Source: JAKFWF01 sp963732635 (lineage in GTDB: Bacteria > Pseudomonadota > Alphaproteobacteria > Rhizobiales > Hyphomicrobiaceae). Taken from it: 64,000 nucleotides of DNA. A program made the translations under genes and the position numbers. The notes below the pieces were generated by a model. It did not search any database and was not told the DNA's origin. It saw only the letters and a program-made list of their open reading frames with translations. Below, one piece after another: positions 8,468 through 16,002 of the stretch (within the stretch, counting starts at the first letter, position 1; every line of letters begins with the position of its first letter). The DNA is taken from assembly GCA_963732635.1 (NCBI GenBank), contig CAVTAL010000033.1, forward strand, positions 463,734 to 527,733, written 5' to 3'.

Positions 8468-8878
8468 GTGCAGGTTCTCGTTCGCGATAATAATGTCGAT
8501 CAAGCTCTCAAGGCGCTCAAGAAGAAGCTGCAGCGCGAGGGCGTCTTCCGCGAGATGAAGCTCCGGAACTACTTCGAGAAGCCGTCCGAGAAGAAGGCCC
8601 GCGAGAAGGCTGAGGCCGTGCGCCGCGCACGCAAGCTCGCCCGCAAGAAGCTGCAGCGTGAAGGTCTGTTGCCGAACAAGCCCCTGAAGAAGCCGCTGAC
8701 CGGTGGTCGCGGCGGTCGTGGCGGTCCGGGCGCCGGCCGTCCCGAGGGCGGCACGGGCGGTGGTTTCGGTGGCGGCACCGGTGGTGGTGGCTTCGGTGGC
8801 GGCTCAAGCGGCGGCGGCTTCGGCGGCGGCAACTCGGGTGGCGGTTTCGGTGGCGGCGGCGGCTTCGGCCAGCGCTGA
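8468..8878 (+). CDS. rpsU: 30S ribosomal protein S21 with glycine-rich C-terminal extension
   Basis: Ribosomal protein bS21, involved in mRNA binding at initiation. Residues 1-65 form the S21 core: VQVLVRDNNVDQALKALKK, REGVFREMKLRNYFEKPSEK, then a basic RRARKLARKKLQREG helix. Residues from about 78 onward are an unusual tail, first GRGGRGGPGAG and then repeated FGGG/SGGG units to the end, about 55 residues. I chose the GTG at 8468, preceded by GAGGA, because S21 proteins begin MQVLVRDN; an ATG at 8426 would add 14 residues. Single gene followed by a strong terminator. Confidence 0.94.
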   Translation: MQVLVRDNNVDQALKALKKKLQREGVFREMKLRNYFEKPSEKKAREKAEAVRRARKLARKKLQREGLLPNKPLKKPLTGGRGGRGGPGAGRPEGGTGGGFGGGTGGGGFGGGSSGGGFGGGNSGGGFGGGGGFGQR

Positions 8879-8909
8879 TCCTAAATCGGATCTACCGACA
8901 AATTTCGAA

Positions 8910-8938
8910 CCGCCGGATCGATGGGTCCGGCGGTTTTT
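8910..8938 (+). terminator. Rho-independent terminator after rpsU
   Basis: Perfect 8-base stem CCGCCGGA / TCCGGCGG with an 8-base loop, followed directly by TTTTT at 8934-8938, 31 bases after the rpsU stop. Confidence 0.93.
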
Positions 8939-9017
8939 GCGTATTTGCAACGGAACGCCACGCATGTAGGCGATTTGAACTGACTCAATCTGAAAACGTC
9001 GAGAGCAACAACGCGTT

Positions 9018-9314
9018 TCATTCGAACAGTTCGGGTCCAATATCCTGGCTCACGTGAAAAATATCGAGGATCAGGACGTGTTTGGATTCGACGCGATAGA
9101 ATATGTGGTGGGACTGAAATCGAAATCGCCGGACGCCAGCCAGTATTTCATCGGCAGCCCGGCCGATCCTCGGAAACTCGGCGATCAGGCCGAACGTCTT
9201 TTCGAATCCCGCATGGTAGGCGTCGGCCTGATAGCGGCCGAACCGCCCATCGGTGAATTCATGGATTTCGATCAGAGTCCGACGCACGCGCAGCGATAGC
9301 CGGAACTCAGCCAT
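9018..9314 (-). CDS. ParE/RelE-family toxin
   Basis: Toxin of a type II toxin-antitoxin pair (98 residues). It shows the RelE/ParE fold: MAEFRLSLRVRRTLIEIHEFT, a helical FGLIAEFPRIGR segment, and the C-terminal strands VRRFRFQSHHIFYRVESKHVLILDIFH with the family's conserved (R)F.....IFYR pattern. ParE homologues poison gyrase and RelE homologues cleave mRNA; the sequence does not decide between them, though PxxGR...VR..R.FP/QSHHIFYR is more ParE-like. The start at 9314 overlaps the antitoxin stop by 8 bases, so the two are translationally coupled. Confidence 0.87.
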   Translation of the reverse strand: MAEFRLSLRVRRTLIEIHEFTDGRFGRYQADAYHAGFEKTFGLIAEFPRIGRAADEILAGVRRFRFQSHHIFYRVESKHVLILDIFHVSQDIGPELFE

Positions 9315-9519
9315 GGCTCTTGGAATCCAACCGCGCATGTGCCGCGGCCAGAATGTCGCTCATCGAGTCGGTTGTCTCTGTTCGACAGTCCGGACCGCTC
9401 AACGACGCCGTCAAGCGTCGCAACTGTTCATCGCGCGACAACGATCGCCATTCCCGGATCTGCTCCGGTGACGGCGTAGCCGTCGGCATCAGGTCGTCAA
9501 TGGTTTCGGCGTCACGCAT
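9307..9519 (-). CDS. Antitoxin of the ParE/RelE-type pair
   Basis: Small acidic protein (70 residues) directly upstream of and overlapping the ParE-like toxin gene. The middle carries PSPEQIREWRSLSRDEQLRRL and the end MSDILAAAHARLDSKSHG, which likely wraps the toxin. I do not see a clear ribbon-helix-helix N-terminus, so its DNA-binding class is open. The start is uncertain: 9519 (MRDAETIDD) or 9489 (MPTATPSP); neither has a strong ribosome site. The call rests mainly on gene order and overlap. Confidence 0.75.
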   Translation of the reverse strand: MRDAETIDDLMPTATPSPEQIREWRSLSRDEQLRRLTASLSGPDCRTETTDSMSDILAAAHARLDSKSHG

Positions 9520-9690
9520 GTTCGCACAATAGCAAAATTCGCAGGCGCCGTCGAGTTGCACGAACCCTTCTCGCCGCTGAGCAACGTTCCGGCCCGGTTC
9601 AGCACTCGGTCATCGAGCTAGTACCGCGTCGGCGCGGGCCAAGTGGCCACCGTTGGCGCACACGATGACGGCAACAATGCCTTCAATGGA

Positions 9691-10014
9691 TCAGCCGTGA
9701 AAAACAGTAATACGAACAAGAGACAGGTCTTGGCCGATATTTCGCTCGCACATAGCCCGAGCAGTTCGCAATAGCCTGTGTTCACGATCGTCCACTGGAA
9801 CAATCAGCTTCTCCTTGAACGGGCGCTCCCTGCTCTCCCAATCATAATTCGTAAGTGCAATATTGAGAAAAACATCCCAGACGTGAATTGGCTTACGCAT
9901 CTTCGCCCGAACGCGCCGGGCAATCCGGATCCCATACATGATGGGCAGGCAGAATAACGCCAACATTATCCCGATGCCGTAAATTCCCGGAAGCCAGCAG
10001 ACCGCTGCCTTCAC
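9691..10014 (-). CDS. Hypothetical protein with N-terminal membrane segment
   Basis: Possible 107-residue protein beginning with GTG at 10014, two bases after the pntB stop, with TGAGGTG at the junction that could allow coupled translation. Residues 1-33 are hydrophobic (LPGIYGIGIMLALFCLPIMYG), followed by a basic RIARRVRAKMRK stop-transfer stretch and a soluble tail. I recognise no family. The composition is plausible for a real protein, but the gene could be chance. Confidence 0.4.
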   Translation of the reverse strand: MKAAVCWLPGIYGIGIMLALFCLPIMYGIRIARRVRAKMRKPIHVWDVFLNIALTNYDWESRERPFKEKLIVPVDDREHRLLRTARAMCERNIGQDLSLVRITVFHG

Positions 10015-10015
10015 C

Positions 10016-11425
10016 TCAATGCGCCAGCGCCTTGACGATGCTCTCGGTCATCTTCTTGGCGTCGCCGAGAAGCATCATGGTGTTGTCCTTGTAGAACAAC
10101 GGATTGTCGACGCCGGCATAGCCCGATGCCAGCGAGCGCTTGTTGAACATCACGGTGCCGGCCTTCCACACCTGCAGCACCGGCATGCCGTAGATCGGCG
10201 AGGTCTTATCCTCTTCGGCGGCCGGGTTGGTGACGTCGTTGGCGCCGATGACGAAGGCGATGTCGGCCTGCTGGAACTCGCTGTTGATGTCCTCGAGTTC
10301 GAACACTTCGTCGTAGGGCACGTTGGCTTCGGCCAGCAGCACGTTCATGTGGCCGGGCATGCGGCCGGCAACCGGATGGATCGCGTACTTCACTTCGACG
10401 CCGGCCTTCTTCAGCACGTCGCCCATTTCGCGCAGCGCGTGCTGGGCCTGGGCGACCGCCATGCCATAACCGGGCACGATGATCACCTTCTGGGCGTTCT
10501 TCATCAGGTAGGCGGCGTCGTCGGCCGAGCCGAGCTTGACCGGCTTCTGCTCGCCCGTGCCGCCACCGGCCGCCGCCGCGACTTCGCCGCCGAAGCCGCC
10601 AGCGATCACCGAAATGAAGGAGCGGTTCATCGCCTTGCACATGATGTAGGACAGGATCGCGCCCGACGAGCCGACCAGCGCGCCGGTGATGATCAGCGCG
10701 ATGTTGCCCAGCGTGAAGCCGATGCCGGCCGCAGCCCAACCCGAGTAGGAATTCAGCATCGACACGACGACCGGCATGTCGGCGCCGCCGATCGGGATGA
10801 TGAGCAGGCCGCCGAAGATCAGCGCGACTATGACGATGGCCCAGAACTGGATCTGCGATTCCGACTGGCAGAACCAGTAGATCAGCAGAATTAGGCCGAG
10901 GCCAAGCGCGACGTTGATGGCGTGGCGGCCGGGCAGCATGATCGGCTTGCCACCCATTCGGCCTGACAGCTTGGCGAACGCGATCACCGAGCCGGTGAAG
11001 GTAATGGCGCCGATGGCGGCGCCAAGCGCCATTTCAACGAGGCTCGCGGCGGCGATCGTCCCGGGCTTGCCGATGCCGAAGGCTTCCGGCGCGTTGAGCG
11101 CGGCAGCCGCCACGAACACCGCGGCGAGTCCGACCAGCGAGTGGAACGCCGCCACCAGCTCCGGCATCATCGTCATCGGAATTCTGCGGGCGGTGTAGGC
11201 GCCAATGCCGCCACCGACGCCAAGGCCGGCGATGATCAGGACCCAGGTCAGAATGCTGTCGCCGGCCGACAGGTTCGCCAGTGTGGTAGCGATCGCGATC
11301 GCCATGCCGATCATGCCGAAAGTGTTGCCCCGGCGCGAGCTCTCGGGGCTCGACAGCCCCTTGAGCGCCAGAATGAACAGCACGCCCGAGACGAGGTAGA
11401 GAATGGCGGTCAGGTTGGCGGACAT
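10016..11425 (-). CDS. pntB: NAD(P) transhydrogenase subunit beta
   Basis: Inner-membrane proton-translocating transhydrogenase beta subunit (469 residues). It transfers hydride from NADH to NADP+, driven by the proton gradient, supplying NADPH. The N-terminal half has about nine membrane helices, and the C-terminal half is the NADP-binding domain III with IIVPGYGMAVAQAQHALREM, the HPVAGRMPGHMNVLLAEANVPYD motif and DVTNPAAEEDKTSPIYGMP. Start ATG 11425 is preceded by GGAGCCGTTCC. It is the third gene of pntAA-pntAB-pntB, separated from pntAB by a 120-base gap holding an inverted repeat. Confidence 0.97.
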   Translation of the reverse strand: MSANLTAILYLVSGVLFILALKGLSSPESSRRGNTFGMIGMAIAIATTLANLSAGDSILTWVLIIAGLGVGGGIGAYTARRIPMTMMPELVAAFHSLVGLAAVFVAAAALNAPEAFGIGKPGTIAAASLVEMALGAAIGAITFTGSVIAFAKLSGRMGGKPIMLPGRHAINVALGLGLILLIYWFCQSESQIQFWAIVIVALIFGGLLIIPIGGADMPVVVSMLNSYSGWAAAGIGFTLGNIALIITGALVGSSGAILSYIMCKAMNRSFISVIAGGFGGEVAAAAGGGTGEQKPVKLGSADDAAYLMKNAQKVIIVPGYGMAVAQAQHALREMGDVLKKAGVEVKYAIHPVAGRMPGHMNVLLAEANVPYDEVFELEDINSEFQQADIAFVIGANDVTNPAAEEDKTSPIYGMPVLQVWKAGTVMFNKRSLASGYAGVDNPLFYKDNTMMLLGDAKKMTESIVKALAH

Positions 11426-11446
11426 TGGAACGGCTCCGGAGGAAGC

Positions 11447-11535
11447 GTGAGTGGTGAGTGGTCAGTCGTGAGTGAGTGGTCGGGGAAACTGCCGGTCGGT
11501 GGCGAATGGATCTCGAAACTCCACTCACCACTCAC
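11447..11535. repeat. Inverted repeat built from CCACTCA heptamers between pntAB and pntB
   Basis: A perfect 15-base inverted repeat, GTGAGTGGTGAGTGG at 11447-11461 and its complement at 11521-11535. The right side continues as three tandem CCACTCA units, and the left side has further GTGAGTG copies near 11468-11480. The transcript could fold into a large hairpin between pntAB and pntB. Confidence 0.9.
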
Positions 11536-11546
11536 CACTCACGACC

Positions 11547-11936
11547 TCACGTCTTCTTCTCTTTCTTCTTGTACATCGCGAGCATGCGCTGCGTGACCAG
11601 GAAGCCGCCGAAGATGTTGACGGCCGCCATCACCAGCGCCAGGAATCCAAAGAACTTGGCGAAGCCCGAGCCCCAGCCGACGAGGCCGACACCAGCCGCC
11701 AGCAGTGCGCCGACCACGATCACGCTACTGATCGCGTTTGTTACCGCCATCAGCGGCGTGTGCAGCGCGGGCGTCACACCCCAAACCACGAAGTAGCCGA
11801 CGAAGATCGCGATCACGAACACCATCAGCTGGTAGATCGCGGGCGACACATCGGCGCCACCGGAGGCATGTGCCACCCCGGTGGTGGCTGCGAGCGCCGC
11901 GAGGGCAACGGTGGATTTCATGAGAGCGCGCATCAT
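11547..11936 (-). CDS. pntAB: NAD(P) transhydrogenase subunit alpha part 2
   Basis: Membrane part of the split alpha subunit (129 residues), domain II of the proton channel. After a cleavable-looking hydrophobic start (residues 5-23) come membrane helices including YQLMVFVIAIFVGYFVVWGVTPALHTPLMAVTNAISSVIVVGAL and the C-terminal GFLVTQRMLAMYKKKEKK. The start ATG-ATG at 11936 overlaps the pntAA stop by 4 bases and has GAAGGAAGG upstream. A separate PntAB is typical of alphaproteobacteria such as Rhodospirillum. Confidence 0.96.
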   Translation of the reverse strand: MMRALMKSTVALAALAATTGVAHASGGADVSPAIYQLMVFVIAIFVGYFVVWGVTPALHTPLMAVTNAISSVIVVGALLAAGVGLVGWGSGFAKFFGFLALVMAAVNIFGGFLVTQRMLAMYKKKEKKT

Positions 11937-13086
11937 GCACCTTCCTTCGGGGCGAGGCTCGGATGGACGATTTTGCCGTCCTTGGCCACCAGCGTGCCTT
12001 TGATCACATCGTCGTCCCAGTTGATCTTCAGGACCTTGTCCTTCTTGTCGAGCATCGCGGTCTCGATGAACGTCAAGCAGGTTCTTGGCGTAGAGGCTCG
12101 AGGCGTTGACCGGCACGGTGCCGGCAAGGTTGAGCGGCCCGGAAATGCGCACGCCGTTGTGTTCGACGACCTTGCCGGGCTCGGTCAATTCGCAGTTGCC
12201 GCCGCGCTCGGCGGCAAGATCCATGATGATGGCGCCGGACTTCATGCTCTCGACCATGGCGCGGGTCAGCAGTTTCGGCGCTGGCCGACCGGGGATCAGC
12301 GCCGTGGTGATCACCACGTCCTGGTTCTTGACGTGGTTAGCGACCAGTTCGGCTTGCTTCGCCTGATATTCGGCGCTCATCGGCTTGGCATAGCCGGCCG
12401 CCGTCTGGGCCTGTTTGAACTCGTCGTCCTCGACAGCGATGAACTTGGCGCCGAGCGAGGCGACCTGCTCCTTGGTGGCCGGCCTGACGTCGGTCGCGGT
12501 GACGACGGCTCCGAGCCGGCGAGCAGTCGCGATCGCCTGCAGGCCGGCGACGCCAACGCCCATAATGAAAATCTTGGCGGCAGGCACGGTGCCGGCGGCG
12601 GTCATCATCATCGGCACCGCCTGCTCGAACATCGAGGCGGCGTCGACCACCGCCTTGTAGCCGGCAAGGTTGGCCTGACTCGACAGCACGTCCATTGACT
12701 GAGCGCGGGTGATGCGCGGCATGAACTCCATCGAGTAGAGGTTCATGCCCGTTGCCGCGAGCGCCTCAAGACCCGGCCGGTCGTCGAACGGCGACAGCAT
12801 GGCGATAACCTGCGCGCCTGGCGCGAGGCTTTTGGCTTCCTCGACCGAGGGACGGCGAACTTTCAGCAGAATGTCGGCGCCGGTGGCTGCATCGGCGGCC
12901 GAACCCGCGATGGTGGCGCCGGCTGCCTGATAGAGCGCGTCGGCGAACCGAGACCGCGATCCAGCGCCCGACTTGCACCTTCACCGCGCAACCGGCTGCG
13001 ACAAGCTTCTTGACTGTCTCCGGCGACACCGCGACGCGGGTCTCATCCGCGCCTTCGGCGGTGATGGCGATCGTGACCATGGTCAT
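11933..13086 (-). pseudogene. pntAA: NAD(P) transhydrogenase subunit alpha part 1, broken by two frameshifts
   Basis: NAD-binding domain I of the transhydrogenase, about 383 residues if repaired. The start (MTMVTIAITAEGADETRVAVSPETVKKL) lies in one frame. At about 12973 the frame changes: CAAGTC reads correctly if one A is removed (CAG TCG GGC, giving QSGAGS). The main body (SPFDDRPGLEALAATGMNLYSMEFMPRITRAQ, the NAD-binding IMGVGVAGLQAIATARRLGAVV, LIPGRPAPKLLT) then reads cleanly to about 12076. There CTGCTTGACG reads correctly as CTG CTG ACG if one T is removed. The tail TFIETAMLDKKDKVLKINWDDDVIKGT... ends at 11933, overlapping pntAB by 4 bases. Everything else in the gene and operon is intact, so I suspect sequence error rather than loss of function. 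Confidence 0.9.
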
Positions 13087-13190
13087 ACGTGTCCAAATGG
13101 CGGAACCAGCCCGTGCGAGCCAGCCGAATGCGGGAACGGTGACAGAAAAACAAATCAGCGCGACAAGGGTTTGCCGCCAGTAACGTCCCC

Positions 13191-13334
13191 TCAGACGAGG
13201 AAGACGAACATGCCGACCATCAGCAGCACCATGAAAATCACCCCGAATTTGGTGGCGCTGACGAAGCCGTTATAGGTACGGTTGTGCTCTGCGTAGTCCA
13301 TGGCGGGATGCCCGCCGGTCGCGTGATCACTCAT
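13191..13334 (-). CDS. aa3-type cytochrome c oxidase subunit IV
   Basis: A 47-residue single-helix membrane protein: MSDHATGGHPAMDYAEHNRT, then YNGFVSATKFGVIFMVLLMV and GMFVFLV. The MDYAEHxxTYxGF pattern followed by one C-terminal membrane helix is the bacterial aa3-type subunit IV family, a small accessory subunit of cytochrome c oxidase. ATG 13334 has GAGG about 8 bases upstream. Placement just ahead of the pnt genes in the same direction is common in Bradyrhizobium-like genomes; the large oxidase subunits are not in this window. Confidence 0.9.
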   Translation of the reverse strand: MSDHATGGHPAMDYAEHNRTYNGFVSATKFGVIFMVLLMVGMFVFLV

Positions 13335-13541
13335 CGATTAGCCTCATCGTTCGCATAAGATTGCGGAAATTAGCTATACCAAGCGCCCCCCGGCATCAAG
13401 CCATTTGGACCACGAATCGACCGGGAAAAATCCGCGAAAGAAGGGAATATGCGTCCGCGCACGAATTGGACGGCGAAGCTCGCGGCAATTGGCTGAACTG
13501 CACGCCTGCCGCTGGCCCGCCGGTTCCGAGCTTGGGACTGA

Positions 13542-14319
13542 TTAGCCGGCGCGGAACGCCCACCGGTTGTAGATCAGCATTAACACATTGATGACGAGAC
13601 CGATCAAGGTCGCAGCCACGAATGACGGCACCAGCCCGAGCGACTGACCGAACAGCGCCAGCACCTCGAAGAACGCGACGAATCCGATCAGTGACAGCAT
13701 GACGCTGCGCAACAGCGTCACCGCCGCGTCGACGCCCCAGCGGTGATGGCTGAAGGTGGTCAAGCACGGTCATGATCACCGGGAAGCTCGATACGATGCC
13801 GAGCAGCGTCGGCCCCAGATAATCGGCCGCAATCGTAATGCAGCCGACCAGTGCGCCGGTGGCCGCCATCCGGGCCGGGATATCCCACCAGGGCAGTGTC
13901 AGCGGTCCAAGCGGCATGCGCGGCTGCGTGATGGCGAACCGTGTCGCCAACAGGCTCGCGATCGCCAACACTGCGATCAAACTCGCCGACACGGTAAGGA
14001 AACTGATCAGCCAGCCGGTGATGCAAAACGCCAGGCTACCGGCAACGAGGCTCGTGAGCCAGCCGCGATGCCGCGCCACGAGCGCGTAGGCAAGCGTGTA
14101 GGCGCTAATCGCCGGCACCGCCATCAGCACGCCGCGCGCCGTGTCTTCGAGGTAGGCGGTGCCGCGCTCGGCGCCGAGGAAGAACAGGATTGGCCCAGTC
14201 ATCCACGGCAGCCCAAGGATGATGCCGCCCATCGCCGGCCCAAAGCGCCGCGCAATGAGGCTCATCACGGCCACCAGGATCGGCGTGACGGTGAGCTTGA
14301 GGAAGAGGAGCGTGGACAC
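13542..14319 (-). pseudogene. Polytopic membrane protein of unknown function, one frameshift
   Basis: About 258 residues when repaired, with about eight membrane segments. It starts at GTG 14319 (VSTLLFLKLTVTPILVAVM), continues with MGGIILGLPWMTGPILFFLGAERG, a motif shared by a family of hypothetical permease-like proteins, and reads in one frame to SSFPVIMTVL. At about 13762 the frame shifts: CTTGACC becomes CTG ACC if one T is removed. It then continues TTFSHHRWGVDAAVTLLRSVMLSLIGF to the stop at 13542. The two halves resemble internal duplicates of a five-helix unit. Function is unknown, and error and decay are both possible. Confidence 0.75.
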
Positions 14320-14668
14320 GGTGCGGCTGCGATTGGTTGCTCGGGCCGCGGACGCTACTCGCGTCAGGTGCGCGAGGCCAGGGCAGTGAGTGGGGAGGCG
14401 GTATGCGTGCGGCTGGGGCGATGGGAAGCCTGAGACAGCATACCGATCCGTTGAATAGCGCGTTGTTACAATGTGATGATCAAATCGGTGACTGCCACCG
14501 AAGTTCGCTGCGATCACTAGGCAATTCGCTATCGCACCGGTAGCGAAGGTACTAGGCTGCACCATGTCTCGCACTGGGTGAAGCGCCGTTTCGCGCAAGT
14601 CACCACCACAATCACGGCTTCCGGTACGTGGCATCTTGACCCGGCGGTGAACCTGAAAGGTGCATCGA
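14320..14668. other. Intergenic region between divergent genes, contains a repeat half-site
   Basis: Non-coding stretch between the membrane gene and the binding-protein gene. It holds the 44-base sequence at 14462-14505 that recurs at 15718-15762, and an imperfect palindrome near 14527-14549 (TTCGCTATCGCACCGGTAGC). No gene is supported here. Confidence 0.6.
14462..14505 (+). repeat. Direct repeat, left copy, flanking the binding-protein gene
   Basis: GTTGTTACAATGTG followed by ATGATCAAATCGGTGACTG is repeated with a few changes at 15718-15762, in the same orientation, on the other side of the gene at 14669-15667. The segment ATCGGTGACTG is also one arm of the REP-like palindromes at 15.7-16.0 kb. 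Confidence 0.85.
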
Positions 14669-15667
14669 ATGAGGCGGCGCGAGTTCATCACTCTTCTCGG
14701 TGGCGCGGCGACGGCATGCTCGGCGGCCGCACACGGCCAACAGTCGGCGAAAGTGCCGCGCATCGGTTTCCTGGCAACCGCATCGTTCGACACTCCCGAA
14801 TTTCGCGAGGCACGCGATCCTTTTCTACAAGGCATGCGCGAGCTCGGCTATGTCGAGGGGCAGAACTTCATCGTTGAATACCGGTCGGCGGAGGGCAAGC
14901 AGGAGCGCTTCGTAAGCCTCGCCAACGACCTCGTCCGGATAAATGTCGACCTCATCGTTGCCCTGGCGACACCCCATGCCCGCGGCGCCCAGCAGGCGAC
15001 CCGGACGATCCCGATCGTCGTTCCCGCGATGTCTGATCCGGTCGCCGATGGGCTCGTGGCAAGCCTCGCGCGGCCCGGCGGAAATATCACTGGCTTGACG
15101 ACACTCGGCGCCGAACTCACCCCCAAACGTCTGGATCTGCTCAAGCAAGCTCTTCCCGGCCTGTCCCGTGTCGCCGTCCTATGGCATCCCGGCGCCACCA
15201 GCCAGCAAACGGCGAGCGAGACCTGGAAGGCCACGGAGGCAGCGTCAGCCAGTATGCGTCTGCAGCTCCGACGAGTGGACGTGCCTGGTCCGGCCGAGAT
15301 CGACGGTGCCTTCGATACCATCGCACGCGAGCGCTCCGAGGCCATCCTCATTTCCCAGAGTTCGATGTTCTTCACCGAGCGCAGGCGCATCGCCAGCCTC
15401 GTCGCGAAGCACCGACTGCCGTCGATCTTCAATTCCAGGGAGTATGCAGCGCTCGGCGGCTTGATGGCCTACGGCGCGAGCGTTGCCGATCGATTCCGGC
15501 GCAGCGCAACATATGTGGACAAAATCCTCAAAGGCGCCAAGCCGGCCGATCTGGCTGTCGAGCAGCCGACGACATTCGAGCTGGTGATCAATGGGAAAGC
15601 TGCCAAAGCGCTCGGCATCACCATTCCATCGATCCTGTTGTCGCAGGCCGACGAGGTAATCGAGTAG
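14669..15667 (+). CDS. ABC transporter substrate-binding protein (ABC_sub_bind family)
   Basis: Periplasmic binding protein of the ABC_sub_bind (TrpX-like, COG2984) family, 332 residues. The N-terminus MRRREFITLLGGAATACSAAAHGQQ has a twin-arginine-like motif and a signal peptide, the usual start in rhizobial members. It is followed by PRIGFLATAS, GQNFIVEYRSAEGKQERF and IPIVVPAMSDPVADGLVASLARPGGNITGLT, all family hallmarks, and ends with KALGITIPSILLSQADEVIE. Start ATG 14669 has AAAGGTG upstream. It is an orphan: no permease or ATPase lies beside it, and similar direct repeats flank it on both sides, suggesting it moved or was duplicated as a cassette. The ligand is unknown. Confidence 0.92.
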   Translation: MRRREFITLLGGAATACSAAAHGQQSAKVPRIGFLATASFDTPEFREARDPFLQGMRELGYVEGQNFIVEYRSAEGKQERFVSLANDLVRINVDLIVALATPHARGAQQATRTIPIVVPAMSDPVADGLVASLARPGGNITGLTTLGAELTPKRLDLLKQALPGLSRVAVLWHPGATSQQTASETWKATEAASASMRLQLRRVDVPGPAEIDGAFDTIARERSEAILISQSSMFFTERRRIASLVAKHRLPSIFNSREYAALGGLMAYGASVADRFRRSATYVDKILKGAKPADLAVEQPTTFELVINGKAAKALGITIPSILLSQADEVIE

Positions 15668-15687
15668 TATTCAGATGGGCGGTGGGC

Positions 15688-15756
15688 GGGGACAGTCACC
15701 GATATGGTGAAAACTCCGTTGTTGCAATGTGTTGATCAAAATCGGTGACTGTCCCC
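15688..15756. repeat. REPIN-like inverted doublet 1
   Basis: Perfect 16-base arms, GGGGACAGTCACCGAT at 15688-15703 and its complement at 15741-15756, separated by 37 bases. Same arm core and same spacer length as the doublet at 15884-15968. Confidence 0.93.
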
Positions 15757-15762
15757 GGAGTT
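15718..15762 (+). repeat. Direct repeat, right copy, flanking the binding-protein gene
   Basis: Matches 14462-14505 over about 44 bases with few differences, same orientation. It overlaps the right arm of the doublet at 15688-15756. Confidence 0.85.
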
Positions 15763-15883
15763 AAATCGTTGACTGTTCCCAGAGTTGGCGCCCCGGAGTT
15801 GACGGAAGCCCCGCTTACGACTTTCTGCCCATCGCTGCCCCCTAGCCCCAAGTGGCGCGGCGGGGTACGACAAGGCACCTGCC

Positions 15884-15968
15884 TTTGCGACGGGGACAGT
15901 TACCGATTTCAACCAGTGGTGGCGGAGCCCTGGCGGCGGTGTCGATCGGTAACTGTCCCCGTCGCAAA
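15884..15968. repeat. REPIN-like inverted doublet 2
   Basis: Perfect 24-base arms at 15884-15907 and 15945-15968 (core GGGGACAGTTACCGAT), separated by 37 bases, 34 bases before the carboxylase start. The arms differ from doublet 1 by a compensated C-to-T / G-to-A change, which keeps the pairing. Confidence 0.95.
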
Positions 15969-16002
15969 CGCCCATCGTCTGCTGCTGCGCCACGAGGCCC
16001 TG

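Larger units (their letters stand above)
15668..16002. other. Intergenic region rich in palindromic repeats
   Basis: About 335 bases upstream of the carboxylase gene, consisting largely of two REP-like doublets and further half-sites (for example 15763-15785, AAATCGTTGACTGTTCCC). No gene is supported. Any promoter for the carboxylase must lie within or between the repeats. Confidence 0.7.

Noticed and set aside
11472..12698. Long plus-strand open frame opposite the pnt genes
   Set aside because: His/Asp/Arg-rich peptide typical of the complement of a coding strand, no ribosome site and no family resemblance.
15684..15968. Insertion sequence suspected from inverted repeats upstream of pccA
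   Set aside because: No transposase gene fits between or near the arms; the elements are too short, so they are treated as REP-like doublets.
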